Shown here: positions 50,814 through 63,365 of the stretch, piece after piece
Layout: every line of letters starts with the position of its first letter
How positions within the stretch are numbered: position 1 is the first letter of the stretch
Source of the DNA: Straminergon stramineum
Taxonomy: Eukaryota > Streptophyta > Bryopsida > Hypnales > Calliergonaceae
DNA: 64,000 nt
Reading direction: 5' to 3'
NCBI GenBank assembly: GCA_963920665.1
Contig: OY987272.1
Span: 2,547,001-2,611,000 of the forward strand
Notes under the pieces: model-generated
The model's input: the letters and a program-made list of their open reading frames with translations, nothing else
Databases searched by the model: none
What the model was told of the DNA's origin: nothing
Program-made: the position numbers and the translations under genes

Positions 50814-51403
50814 GCACCAGATTTGTTCCGGGAAACTATTTAACCAAAATTTTGGAAAGTAGTAGCTGTAGGTGGATGGATTAATGGCATCTATTATTTG
50901 TACTATGGTGTAAGAAACTATGAGTGCGAGAATTAGCTTCAGTGATTTTGTACTAGATTATTTCCTGACATTGGTCTCAAAATTTTATCACATGTCTGAT
51001 TCTTGTTTGAGACATTTCGATTTCTTGACTGGAATTTATCAAGTTTCAATGTAAGGTAGAACTACCTGAAACCTTTTTCACTCTTTCTGCAATTCTGTCA
51101 TAGATGGGTCTTTGGAAGTGTTACCGACTTATGACGGTTGACCCTTTATTGCTTGTTCAATATCTCTACATTTTTGCTTATATCTTTGGACAATTCTAGC
51201 ATTTACGTCAATTTCATCAACTTGTTTATAAAGGACTGTTTGTCTTTTGAGATTTAAGTTTTACTTTCAGGGCAATGAAACAAATCGTTCATCACTTTGG
51301 AATTTGGAGTGTTTAGGGGTTCTACTTTCCCTGTGAAATGTCTTCAACTGTACACACGATATTAGAAACATTTGGGGTCATTATCGGGCCTTCTACTTGG
51401 GCA
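50814..51403. other. SPP 3' region and short intergenic segment
   Basis: Sequence downstream of the SPP stop; probably includes its 3' UTR over the first few hundred bases. Nothing else could be supported. Confidence 0.5.
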
Positions 51404-52458
51404 TTAATCCGGAAAGGACCATTGTTCCTTTGGGGGACAATTTGGGGGACAATTTGGAGTTCACGTATGTGCTTATTTGTCTCAATTTATAGTGAATGCT
51501 TTTAAAACTTTTTGAAGATGTGTAGTTTTGCGAGAGCTCTATGAATATATAATTTTTATTTCAATTTGATGGCGGGTGAAGAAGTTTTAGGTTGTTATAG
51601 GCAAAATTCAACTTGAAGGACATGTTGGTTAGCTAATTTTTCCTTGACTTTAGAAGGGGGTAAACTTCTTGGAACTAAGGTAAAGGTTAGAATAGGTAGC
51701 AGGTGAAGGAATGGATCTTGGTCAAATGGGCTAGCTTGTCTAGTCAAAATCATTTGTTGGGTCACATGGCATGACCTAGCCACATGGCTTAGGGAAGGAG
51801 TAGCATTGAGAACAGGCTAGAAAATATTGGGGACATAGTGGGTGCCATTTTTCACAGACAACCCAATGTCTTGGTCTTACTTGTGTTAGGCTTATTCTTC
51901 AAAAATTCATAGCAAGTAGAGGATTTTTTGGGTGGGATTATTTCTTTTTTTTACTTGTGAAATATTAGAAAGTCTTTCAATCCACCATTGGGATTTCAAA
52001 TTTTTTTAATTGCTTGGGAGAAAATTTGTCCCCTAAATAGTGCAATGTATGACCAATTTTCAAAGCAGATTTGCATTGCAAGATTTATTGAAGGTTCTCT
52101 GCTTTTTTTATGCATGAAAATTTTAGGACATGTTTCTAACATATTTTAGAGTATGAAATTTTTTTATTTTCAAAATATATAAAGAAAAAAGATGAAGTGC
52201 ACAACAGTCAAAGCCTTCTAAAATTCTTGGATAGAGTCCAAAAAAACTTTTTACTTCAATTCAAATGCTAATATCTTCCAATCTCAATGTTCAAACCTCA
52301 CCAAATTTTTGCCATGTGTTCTTTTAGAAGTCCAGTAAAAGATACCATGGTTAGATTTTGAAAAAAAATATTTTTTGTGTTTTCTTTGGTGAATGCAACA
52401 AAAACGGCAATTTTGAGTGGTTTTGGACAAAAAAACGCCTTGGTCCTTTAGGGGTTAA
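51404..52458. mobile_element. TTAA-flanked TIR element, degenerate left end
   Basis: The left end TTAATCCGGAAAGGACC and right end GGTCCTTTAGGGGTTAA are inverted with three or four mismatches. The last 260 bp resembles the right ends of 9090-11145 and 53034-54358 (shared AAATGCTAATATCTTCCAAT-like block). Length about 1,055 bp. No coding potential. Confidence 0.55.
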
Positions 52459-53033
52459 ATTAGCTTATGACTATTGCACAATGGTAACAAGAACTTGTAG
52501 GGGGGTGAATGCTTGCTTAAGATATGTTCTATACAAGGGAATCACTTTCAAGAAGTAACAATGACGAGTATAGTTAACATGAGATTAGCCCAATAAATTA
52601 TGGTGAAGAATCAATGATGGCCTCAATCTTGGTGCCATAATCAAATGCTCCTAGTACAAGCCATGTGAGAACATACCCTAGGTCGGGCATGATTTCTTCC
52701 CAAAGGATGATCTTACTGAAAATAAGAATTTGGAGCTAGGACACTAGGTTGGTATATGTTTGTGGATCTAGATGGGGACCATGTTCAATTAAAATTCACC
52801 TTTTTGTATTGATCAATCTCATTTTTTACTTTGGAGTACTAATATTTACAAATGAGATTTCATAATCAAAAATTTTGAGCATTGCTTGGATATACTACAC
52901 CTACCTCAGTGGAACCCTAAACTTTCTAACCTAAGGTAGAAACATCCCAAACTATCCTTGTTCTCATTCATTTACAATAGATTTCCTTTGAAGTATCCCT
53001 AGACTTTAATCAAAGTGTCCCTCAAAAGTGTCA
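52459..53033. other. Intergenic, repeat relic
   Basis: AT-rich. About 52910-53000 resembles the reverse complement of 25110-25210. No gene. Confidence 0.45.
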
Positions 53034-54358
53034 TTGACTTCTAAAGCACTAAACTGGGTTTTATTGGGAAATATAGCGATTTTGGCAGCTCACTATGAAC
53101 ACAATTTTTAATCTTTTTCTTTTAAATTTTTACACAAGATGTGCCTGAGGAGAAGCTTTAAGGCTGGACAATTATCATAACTTTTGACTACATGGTTAAA
53201 AAGGTTTTGTATGATATGTCATTTTCTTTGCTCAATAGGCAGCTTTGGTAGTTAAATAAAATTCTTAAAAAATCTCTTTTTAAAAAAATAAAAACTGAAA
53301 ATTGGTTATCTAGATTCACATACATGTGGAAAAGATTTGGATTCATTCCATTTTGATTTATGAGATGAAAGTTATGGTAGAACCACCTAAAACCAGCCAG
53401 GCCCCATGGTCAATACTTACGTAATGGGAAATTCAACAGAGAGATGATTGACAAGTAACCATTAGTTTCTTCGTTTCCCACCATCTTCTAGCCATCACTA
53501 TTATAGCACATGTACTTTGTTTTGAGAGCCAAATTAGTCTTTAGATGAGTAGTGATGGAAGAATCTATGTATTGGGAATGGATGTAGGCCAACTTTTAGC
53601 CTCTAAAATTCATAACAATTTGAATTTAAGGAAAAAAATTATGAAAATTTGATAGCGCCCATAATTTCTATCTCTCTACAAGGCAAAAAATTAACAATGC
53701 CTTCACTACTCCAAATCATGCACAAAATGCTTAAGTGGCTAGTAATGGGTGGTTCTACTATATGTGGAGTTTTAGTTTACAAGCAGTTATGGATTCTCTA
53801 CTCTAAAACAAACTTTGAAGTCCTTTATTTAAATGAATTTTCAATATTTTTTGAAAAAAATAAAATTTATAGATGTAGATTATTTATTAAAACATTACAA
53901 CCACTGAGATTGGCATTTTTCAACTCCAAAACTAATTCTGAACAAATTAGTATTTTGAATCAATCTCTACTCCTTTCTACTTATTATTTTTTCTTATATG
54001 TTGTACAATTTCAAATGATTTGAAATTTTTCAAGTATGCAACCAAATTGCCTTGAAGAATGAATCCAAAGAAGCACCACCATTTTGGACATTTTTTCATA
54101 GAAAAATGACCTTGTGAAGTGGAGTTGCTTGATTTTTCACAAGGCCTAAAAAAGGATTTTTGTACATTCAAACACTAATATCTTGCAATATACAAGGTGG
54201 AAATATTTTTTGCATCTTCTCAAACTAGTGTACTAGAATATCCTATGATTACATGTGTCCAAAAATATTTTTTTCTCTAAAATTTGGTATTTGTACTAGA
54301 AATGGTAGTTTTGGAGAGTTTTTGGAGAAAATGTAGTCAAAAACTTTTAGAAGGTTAA
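53034..54358. mobile_element. TTAA-family element, paralogue of 9090-11145, with its own nested insertion
   Basis: Aligns with 9090-11145 from end to end. The left terminus has decayed to TTGACTTCTAAAG; the right terminus ends TTTTAGAAGGTTAA. It lacks both insertions found in the paralogue but carries a different 382-bp insert at 53377-53758. Without that insert its length is 943 bp, against 942 bp for the paralogue. It abuts the next element back to back (TTAATTAA at 54355-54362). Confidence 0.75.
53377..53758. mobile_element. Nested TIR insertion, 382 bp
   Basis: The ends GTAGAACCACC and GGTGGTTCTAC are perfect inverted repeats of 11 bp. Flanks are GTTATG on the left and TATATG on the right; the paralogue at 9090-11145 has a single CTTATG at the matching point (about 9414-9420), so a short TATG-type duplication is plausible. 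No coding potential. Confidence 0.65.
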
Positions 54359-55237
54359 TTAACCCCTACAAGACTTGATCCATTGTGAAATGGTCAAATT
54401 TACAGTCTGAGATAAATTTATCCTTTTAAGTGTGTTCAAACAACAATCTTATATTTTTATTACTTAAAAGGATAAATTCTGTATTATTTTAAGAAATTAC
54501 AATTTGTATCATGAATTGTTAATATGATTGTTAACATTTTAATTGTTATCATTTTTGTTGCAAAAATTGAACATAAATGAGTAAAAATAGAAAAACAATC
54601 CAAATCATTTCATTTTTTCTGGAAATTTACAAGTAGCAATGAAGATTAGTGTAAAAAAATTTCCATTTTTTATTTTATTTTTTACACCCAAAACAACCAC
54701 AACAAAGACCTTGAAGTAAAATTTGACTATCAAACCAAATTTATTCTTTTATTTAATTGATGTGTAAAATTTTGATATTTTTTTCTAGTGGAAAAATGAA
54801 TTTTGAATTTATGATTTATTTTTTTCAATAATTTTGATAGAAAAATCAAATTATTGTGATTTTTTAAAGCTCAAGGTGGAAATAAAATTATATCAATTAT
54901 AATATATATTAGAATAATCTGTAATTTTTACCATAGATGAAGGGTAGAATGAAAAACATAATCTTATAATTTAAATTAAAAATAACTTAAGAAAAAGAAA
55001 ATATGAACAAAAAACACACCGTATTGTGTTATTTGGATTCTAACACATGGAGCTTTCAATTGCTCTTTTGAGTTTTGAAATTTCTCAAAACTTTAAAATG
55101 GAGTTGAATCAAAACTTGTCAAGCTTCATTTTCTTCATTGAAATCAAATTCCAAAAATAATTATTTTGAAAGTTGCAATCGAGGTTGACCAAGGTACATC
55201 CACTTTGGGGATGCTTGGATAGATCTTCAGGGGTTAA
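54359..55237. mobile_element. TTAA-flanked TIR element, 879 bp
   Basis: The left end TTAACCCCTACAAGACTTG and right end AGATCTTCAGGGGTTAA are inverted with mismatches. The right 150 bp is the reverse complement of the left end of 31994-32471. Extremely AT-rich inside. No coding potential. Confidence 0.7.
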
Positions 55238-56800
55238 ACTGTCCCCTTATTTAACCACAATTAGTTGATTGTCAATTTTGTCCGATTTCAATTTTAGATC
55301 CAACTATATGTTGATTTTAGTAGTCTAGGGAGCTTCCACTCTAAAAATTCACAAAAATTGAAATTCCACACCATATTTGATTTTTAATTTTTAATTTATT
55401 TTTAAATTCATGATTTTCTATTGCTAATACTACAAAAGAATTTTATAGAAAAATGTGCCTCCAGCTATACTGAATTGGCTTATAATCTTATATGGACGAT
55501 TTTAGGAATTTCCACCATAAAATGGTACAAATAAGCAATTCAACATTATTAAGCAATGTTCCCAGTTTCCATTATTATATTGAAAAACTTCTTGTGGGGT
55601 CTTGTTGGTAGTCAAAAGGGGATTCTAGGTTCTTTTAGAATGCATTTTTTGGACACTATGAATAAACTACGAATTTTTCAAAGTGTTGAAAATAGGTATT
55701 TCTAAAACCAACCATAGACTCTCAAGAGTAGTGGGAGCACATTTTAGGCAAGAATGTGGACCGGTCGATCATAGGAAGGAGTCTAAATTAGGTGTGGCTC
55801 CCTTAAAACTTACAATATCAAGATGATCACCCATATCCAATCACTTAAGCAATTCAGCCTATTTGCAGCATGGAAAAGTTCAAAAAAAAATTTCCCTGTG
55901 TCAAGAAATAGATTTCAGAAGGATTTCGTATTTTCCTAAATTTTTCTCCTTGAAAGCAAAATTATCACGAATTTTTTTCGTGAAGATTCTATTTGTCCCA
56001 TTCTCGATATGTAGGCAAACCTATTTCCAACCATAGGATGGTTCCAAAATCGATGTAAGGCTTTCAATGTACACGATGTGATCATATAAGCTTCCAATGT
56101 ACACCTCCTGGACATTTTTGTTGTCCCTGGGGTCTTGCAATGCATGAGCTGTCACCTACAATCCACCTGATCAGAAATGGATCAGCCTATACTGCAAAAA
56201 TGGGAGACTGATCGGAAATGGGTGATCTCCTTTAGTGGTTGTTCCTCTGAGTTCTGAGTTATGCAACGTTCAATCTTCAGCCTCATGTTGCACCGTTCTT
56301 TATTGGGATACTATCTTCACTGTATTCCTAAACCCTTGCCCTTCAGTATACACGGAGTATATGTTAGTGATCCTTGCGCCTACAAAATGTGTCCGATGGA
56401 TGACTTCACTGTTGACTGTAGAAAAACAGAATGCACTGGCACCCATTGGACCAATAATTGGAGCAGTTTTGCTGACTACCTTGGTCATGGTTAAGGGTTA
56501 TTAAGCTGGTGCACAACAAGCTCCGGAGGCGCATCGACAGTCCAGCAGAACCAAAAGCATGCACATTTGAGACTCATCTACAGTAGATATCTAAACCGCG
56601 GGTCCCATAGCAACTCTTACTTGTAAAGACCTGTGCCTGGTTGCCAGTTCAATTCTTGCCATGCAAGCCGACCTTTGGGCAAATCTCATTGCAAAAATCT
56701 AGTTCGAAATCTAGTTTGAAATCAATTGGAAATCAATTGAAACCAATTGAGACGTCCCTCACAAGCTCCCACTTTCGGTACCTCCGGCTCCAGACCTGAA
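55238..56800. other. Intergenic, no gene found
   Basis: AT-rich to about 56.2 kb, then more balanced. A tRNA-like word pair occurs at 56596-56672 but is not good enough for a call. Short open frames near 56235-56504 show no family features. Confidence 0.5.
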
Positions 56801-56801
56801 A

Positions 56802-56851
56802 ACGTGGCAATTCCTCGGGGAGACAGATCAGTTTCCTCTTAGTCCATATAA
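56802..56851 (+). promoter_or_regulatory. ABRE-like box and TATA box of the small Gly/His gene
   Basis: ACGTGGC at 56802-56808 matches the core of ABA-response elements, and CATATAAACC at 56843-56852 is a good TATA box about 160 bp before the ATG at 57009. Transcription would start near 56875-56880. Stress or ABA control is inference from the motif. Confidence 0.5.
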
Positions 56852-57008
56852 ACCCCCCGGCCTACTCCCAGACACTGTAATCTTAACATCCCACCAGCAC
56901 TTCGATTCACTCAGCTTGCAAATCTTGGACTAACTTAAGTTACATTATTTGACGTATATTTGCATTTCAATCTGAGCTTAGTTTTCACATTCCGAGACCG
57001 ATCCAGCT

Positions 57009-57814
57009 ATGGCGGGGTACGCAGGTAACAGCGGGTACGGCGACGATGCCAGCCAGGGAAACTCCCTCACGAAGGATCAGGTACTTATTCTGACAACCAT
57101 GTTTGTGTGTCTGCGATGTTAAGGTTCTGAGAATTTCAGAATACATTCATTTGCTTGTTTCCTTGTACTCTGAGGAGCACCTGGAGCTCCTGAATCAAGT
57201 TATGCTGAATTTAAATTGTAGGTGGTGGTTTTTAGACTGGATTGTAACTATCCATTCATGTTGCAAATTTTGACTTAAGTTAGCTAAATTGAATAATTAT
57301 CGTCATTGTCATGTGGTACCTCCTTAATTCTCACTAGTTTACGCGATCTTTGATCAATCATTTCCTATTACAAGACAGTGAGATAATCGTTGAGGATGGT
57401 TGTTTTTTTCAAACGTGAATGGAGCTCGAAAAACTAGTACTGACAGAGATCTGTGACTAGTTCAGAAATTTTTCCAGTTGGGGTATTATATGGATAAGTT
57501 TTTGAATATTTGACTTAAAAGTGTGATGGAATTGTAGACCAATTTCTTCAAAGTTTTGCCAGTACTGTTGAACGTGTGGGAGATTTTCCGTTTCTTTTGA
57601 ACAGCAGATTGAGAATTTGGCCAACCGAACTGACATCTCCGACGAGGAGAAGCAGAAGAGGCGCCACAAGCTCGAAGAGGGAGTGGCCGCAGGTGTTGTG
57701 GGCGCAGGCATTGTAGGCTACGCTGGATATCACCACCATGAGAAGAAAGAAGGCGAGAAAGTAGGCTCCGACGTTCAGCAAGGCGAGAAGAAGCATCACC
57801 ACTTCGGACTCTAA
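57009..57814 (+). CDS. Small Gly/His-rich protein, 92-93 aa, function unknown
   Basis: I do not recognise a named family. Two exons, 57009-57080 and 57605-57814 (or 57608-57814), join in frame to 93 (or 92) codons plus TAA. The N-terminus is polar and Gly-rich (MAGYAGNSGYGDDASQGN). It is followed by a charged helix with DISDEEKQKRRHKLEEG (about residues 34-50), a Gly/Ala/Val segment of about 17 residues (GVAAGVVGAGIVGYAGY) that could be a glycine-zipper or short membrane-associating helix, and a Lys/His-rich tail ending KKHHHFGL. The layout recalls small plant stress proteins with a Gly/Ala stretch before a His-rich tail, but that is analogy only. The acceptor is a tandem NAGNAG (CAGCAG), so two isoforms differing by one Gln are likely. 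TATA and ABRE-like motifs upstream support a real gene. Confidence 0.75.
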
Positions 57815-58007
57815 ATACCCAAGTTTTGTGCATAGATTTGAAGGAAAATCATGTAGACGCCGGGTTCTGCGACCTTGTGGTGCAGCGTGTGACCACGTGA
57901 AGCTTAATATGTCTCTATTTTCTGAGCCTTGGTTAGTTTCTGTTCACTAATCAAGCTTCGATTTGCAGCTAGTATAGATGAATGATGTGGGCGTGTTATC
58001 ACGACAT
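57815..58007 (+). other. Probable 3' UTR of the small Gly/His gene
   Basis: Moderate base composition directly after the TAA, before the tandem repeat begins. A CCACGTGA G-box-like word occurs near 57893. The poly(A) site was not determined. Confidence 0.4.
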
Positions 58008-58317
58008 GCGTGTACATGATGTATGGTTTGTAGACTTTGTAATACGTGTTAATCATATGATTGTACACATGGCTTTTCTATCATATTTGTGGAGTGACTG
58101 TTGCCAAGCTTTGCCGTAGAAAAGAGTTAGTAATGGCATGGTTGTGCATGATGATTTAAAAGCTTTGCAATACATATCAATCATATTTTCATGTAGGCAT
58201 ATTCTATAATTGCGTTTGTGGAGACTGTTGCCAAGCTTTGCAGTAACTTAGTAAGAGTTCATGGCATGGTTATACATGATGGTTTATGGATACTTTGTAA
58301 CTCGTGTCAATCAGAGG
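58008..58317. repeat. Tandem repeat, about 129-bp unit, 2.4 copies
   Basis: CATGATG followed by CTTTGTAATACGTGT-like sequence starts near 58015, 58146 and 58274; GACTGTTGCCAAGCTTTGC occurs at about 58096 and 58223. Copies differ by some 15-20 percent by eye. The array begins about 190 bp after the stop of the small Gly/His gene and may contain its poly(A) region. Confidence 0.75.
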
Positions 58318-59971
58318 TACAGACGAGGATTTTTTATTTTATTTGTGCAAAAGTAACACATTGACATTGAGGAGGTGAAGAGAACTAGTTCTTTTTGTCA
58401 CAACACTTCCAACCCTTTATTGCTCAAAAGCTTGACTTGTTTAAATTTTTGCATGTTTTAATTATTTTGCTTATATCTAGATAAAATATAGTTATTTACC
58501 TCAATTGATCATAAAGAAAATTTAGTATTTAAACATCTCCTGTATTATTTATTCAAATGTTGTATACCTTGTTTCTCTTTTTTTGTTGTATTGTTAGTTT
58601 ATTGGGTGATTGCAAGAAACACTTGTCCTATTTTGTGTCACATAGTGTGTGCTGATTTGTTTTCTGTCCATTACTTTTGTGTTTTGGCTCCAAATGACTC
58701 AAGATTTATAGGGAAGGTACTCATGACTATCATACACCTTCCCTAATTTTTTCCTAATTTTCAAAGATAATTTACTATCCAAAAATAGACCCAATTCAAT
58801 GTCACAATTGCCAATTTGGAGGTTTCTAGTACTATTTAGAACCCCCCAAAATAGATTTTGAGCTGAAATTTTGAGGAAATGGTCTTGTAGTAGACTTGTA
58901 GCTTTCCAAGAAAGGAATTTTAAAAATAGTTAATTTTTGTGGTGTGGAAGTCTACAAAGTGAGCTTCTTTCTGCTTGCATTTTGAAACATCTAAAATATT
59001 ATTTTGGGTAGGTTTTTTGGTGAAGGACCATCTCCATAGGGTTGTTGCAAATGGAAAATTTTTATTTTGTGTATTTACTTATTTTTAATATTTTTCCTTA
59101 ATTAAAACATCAAGGTATGTATTTTCTTAAGACTTAGCACTTTTCTAGTTCTCCTACTTAGAGAATTTTTCTAAGCAATTCCTTCCTTGAGTACCTTCAT
59201 CTTAAAGGTATATACATTATTCCTATTTTTAAATTAAAAAAAAATTAATTTTCTAATTTTAAAGTACTCCTAAAAAACTTAGCAAAACGCAACAAAATGG
59301 ATAGGTGTTTCTTGCAATCACCCTATTATCGCCCACAATGGGCTCTTGCTAGAAAACAATTAATGTGAAAATAGAAGCTTTGAGGGTATCATGGGCAAGA
59401 GGACAATCGATTTTAAAATATAAAGGTGGCCATATGAGGACATTTTACTTTCTCTCCAGAACTCCTCGAAGTCGTAGTTCACATGCAATATTTAAGGTTG
59501 TATTGGTACACCACTATGTTAATAAAGCTCAGTGGTGTTCCACTTTGAATACCTTCAATTCGTGTAGGTAGTTACTAATTTGTTGAAATGTACATATTGT
59601 GAGCAATAGGTACCACACCTTAGTTATTTTCTAGTTGAAGAATTTGAAGTCAAGAGTATGGGATTTGAAGAACATTTTACTTCCTATGAGGAGCTTCGGG
59701 AAAGGAATGAGGAAAGGAACTTGAATGTCATATGCATGCTAGGGTTGTTTCTCTCAAGGTAAGCAAGTCACTTTTGCTTAAGGAATTGTGTTTCTGGAAT
59801 GAAACAATAGGTGAATTGCTAGTTTGCTTGGAAGAATTCAATTGGTGATTCCATAAGTCTTTCTCATAGTCTACTATTTTCTTTGTATAGCATGTGGAGA
59901 CATTTTGATTTATGCAACTCGATCACATAAATAGGAGTTTCCACAATTCAGTTGCACAATCTTGCACAACC
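58318..59971. other. Intergenic, no gene found
   Basis: AT-rich, with short open frames only. No ends or motifs could be supported. Confidence 0.55.
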
Positions 59972-60620
59972 ATTGAAAGACGCCCTAAGAGGTCCCACAA
60001 AAAGTCTCAAAAATTTTTCACTTGCAGAAATATCCTTTCCAAACAGTCAACCGCCAAAATCCACTCCGGGAAATTCATGGAAATTCCCGGAGGGTAGTAA
60101 AATCTCACTAAAATTTGGATTAGGTTATTTTATGTTAATAAGTCTCCCCGACGAGTTTTGTGACATTTTGATAGCGAAAGGTGCCTGAACCGGAAGATTC
60201 CCTCCAAATTTAACAATGTGGTATTGTAGGCAAGGAGTTGACCAACGTCTTCAGAGTGTACGAATTCAAAACAAAGTCAATGAAAGGTCTTTTTTTACCC
60301 CCTTGGACCTTCTAAATCACCATGGCCAATTACCTTGTTCAAAAGAAGCAACACCAACAAGCTAGATTTTTAACCCTTTTTTGACAAGGGATGAGGCTAG
60401 GTTTTGATGGATTTTTTGTGAAGGAAAAAGTGTAGGGGGTTTCATTTGCACTAAAAATGGCCTTCTAGAGCCAATGGCGCAATCCGTTTGCTAATCAGAA
60501 TTAAACTCCAAAAGTTAGAAAGTGGACCAACATAAGAATGTTGAAGTCAACACTCAGTTAAAACCATCAATTTTGTGAAGATTAGGGTTAGAAGTTCCCT
60601 TCTTGGGAGCGGGATTCCCG
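59972..60620 (+). repeat. Direct repeat copy 1, probable LTR part
   Basis: Aligns in the same orientation with 63366-64000 across the whole stretch: shared TATGTTAATAAG, TTTNATGACATT and AAAATGGCCTTCTNNAGCC blocks in the same order and spacing. Copies are diverged by eye at roughly 25-30 percent. A TATA box lies downstream at 60811. No open frame. Confidence 0.6.
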
Positions 60621-63365
60621 GATTGTGAGTAGTGGAGAGCTTAGTTGTCAACATCCTTACATAGGTAGAAATCCCGAAGCAATCTAGGGGTTGTCAACGC
60701 CCTAAAAGTAGGTAAAAATCTTGTAGGAAATCTAAGGTTTTAGGATTCCTATCCATGGGAATGGAGTTCCCAGCTTGTAACTTTGAGGGGAGCGAGGGTG
60801 CCCATCCTCCTATAAAAAGAGGTTCCCTTCTCCTCTCAAATCACCCCCATTTTGTATTTGAGTTCGTTGGGTCTATTGGTTCCACTTTGTTGGAACTCTT
60901 GGCGTTTTGCCAAAAACCTTGGCGGTGTTTGTCTTTTTTTTTTTTTTTCTCATTTGCTCTCTTTTGGTAGTCTTTTGCCCTCTTATCTCCCTTTGCTAGT
61001 CTTGTTACTCTTTTGGTCTCCTTTGGTTAGTTTTATTGCAAGTTGTGGAGGTTTGGGGTTCCTTTTGCACCTTGTTCATTGTTACTAAGTTTTAGGTGCC
61101 TTGGTGGTAGTTTTGTCTATAGTTGGCTCAAGTCTTGAGTTCTTAGTTCTACTAACCTTGAATAGGGCATCATGCCTTCATCCATTAGAGTTTTGTCATA
61201 TTTTGAAGGGTCTTGAGGGTCATTTGGTTATTTGTACTAATCCTAGAGTCAACCCACCACTGTACCTTGGCAATGCCGCTTTGGGGGGCCTCTATCTTGT
61301 TTTGAGTGCTTACTAACTTGCTTCACTAACTGTTGCTATAAGGGGGTGAGAGTGTCCTAGGTCATGAGAGTCTTAGATTGTGTGTTAAAATCTCATCAAA
61401 TGGTGGAGGCTTGAACTTGTAGGTCCTCTTAGTTTTAGATTTGGTGTTAAACCCAAATCAGTGGTGGAGCTTTGATTCCACAAGGCATTCACCTCCAAAG
61501 TTTAATTCCCAAAACATTTTAGAAACAAGTCAAAGTTTAGCACCCCAAACCCGGTCCTAGGTTCTAGCTACCAAGTATAGGACTAGTGTGTTCTCTAAGT
61601 CTTATTTCCATTCTCATTAGGTACTTTTAGCAACACTAGGAAACCACGCTCCGAAGGTAGTTTTTACAAGAAAAAGGGGAGACCACCCCAAGCAACTAGC
61701 ACTAGGGCCCTCCCTTATAAGCCAACACCGGAACTAGTATCGGCACCTAGCACCAGTGGCCAACATCAACAACTAGTATTGGGGCCAGTACTAATAGAGG
61801 CTGCACTGGAGCCCAACACCAAAGGCCAGTACCGGCAACCGCACTAGTACCTAGTCGAAAGGTCCAAAGTTTGGAGGTCCAATTTGGGAAAGTCCAATAG
61901 TTACATAGGGGCCAGGGAAGAGAGGAAAGGTAGGATAGGAAGTAGAATAAAAAGAGACGAGAGAAATAGAAGGTAGAAGTAGGGTAGAATGGGGAGAGCA
62001 TAGAAGGGAGAAGTAGAGTAGAATAGGATTAAAGTAAGGCAACCTCCCAAACTTGTTCTCTCCAACAATGCCATAGCAAAACAAGTGAGAGAAGAGGAGG
62101 GAGATAGTGGATTAATAATGCATTAGAAAAGGTCTTCCACCATTAGGAGTAGGAAGAAAAACATGGATATTGATTAGGAGTTAGTGGTAGTAGTCATTAA
62201 TTATAGGCTAGTGGGATTAGTGTACAAAAGTAGGCTAGTGATCATGAATCACCCGGTTGAGGTTTAGAAGTAGGTGGCCAACCGACCACCTCACTCCATG
62301 TGAAAGGCAAGTAGGAGAAAGAAAGGAAAGGGAGAAGTAGGAAGGAAAAGATGGTGAGTTAGGCTCACCAAGTGTAATTACATCCAACCTATGGAATTCA
62401 TCCAATCAATCATCCAAACCTACGAAGGTGACATGGTGGCGAGAAATTTGTTGAAGGGGAGTCTTGGGCACCTAGATGAGGCACCCTGAGCCAAGGTATG
62501 ACTCTAATGCTTCTCCTCCCATTTAGCTAAGTTCATCTCCCCAACCGTAGAATAGGGCCGAGGCCTAGGAGTAGGTAGCACCCTTAGAGCCAGGGGTCAA
62601 GTCAAATTTAGCATTAGAATCATAGAGTAGACATTGAGGGGGTTCTATGGGTATAAAATATGCCCCCAACCGACTCAAACCAAAGAAGTTGTGAGCAATG
62701 AGTGGATGAAGTTTGGGGGTCCAACATGGATGAAGTAGGATAAAAGTCATCTATTGTGAGCCCTTAATTTGGAACCAAGGGCTCACTCTTTCTTTTTTTC
62801 ATATTTTGTCATTTTAACGGCACTTTCTTTTACAAAGAACCTTAAAAAGAGTGTAGAACCAAAACAGGAATGTCACATTCCAATATAGTATTTGGTCTAA
62901 TGTGATTATGTTGTAGCTAGAATGGCCCAACCACGAGTTGTAAATAGGTTAGAACCCAACTAATCGTGGCAATTGGGTCAATTATTAGTGATGGGCGTTT
63001 CAAGCTCAAAACTCCATGTGGGACAGACATCTCTAAGCTAGATTTGGTCGAGGGAACCTTGGTGAGTTATAGGAATTAGTTCCCGAAGATAGGTTCTAGT
63101 TTCCCCATTCCACCGACGAAATAGCAGAACTTCAAATTGTTGGTTTGCAAATGTTGAAAATACCAAGGCAAGACTATGGAGGAATCTAAGGTCCGAGGAG
63201 GGTGGTTTGGGGTTAAAAGCATGCCCAGGAACCAACTATGAAGTCAATTCATCAAGATTCCCCCGATGTGGAAGATTCCTCGACCATTGATAATTAAATG
63301 AAGGGGTGGAAATTGTCCCCCTTGGGTCGATGTGTAGAGTAAAAATATGAGCCTAAACATGTGTC
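60621..63365 (+). mobile_element. Probable non-autonomous LTR element, interior
   Basis: The segment between the two direct repeats. It has no gag, protease, reverse transcriptase or integrase frame. It includes short degenerate repeats of GGCCAGTACCGGCAACTAGT type (61690-61860), a 130-base purine-rich tract (61910-62040), and nothing else recognisable. I could not identify a primer-binding site. The LARD/TRIM-like interpretation is inference; a segmental duplication of non-mobile DNA would look similar. Confidence 0.4.
60811..60820 (+). promoter_or_regulatory. TATA box inside the probable 5' LTR
   Basis: CTATAAAAAGAG follows the first direct-repeat block and precedes a C/T-rich stretch, as in LTR promoters. 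No coding sequence is found downstream in the window. Confidence 0.45.

Noticed and set aside
56596..56672. tRNA- or SINE-like sequence with an A-box-like word and AGTTCAATTCT
   Set aside because: The B box departs from the consensus, no cloverleaf can be drawn with a paired acceptor stem, and no poly(A) or target duplication is visible.
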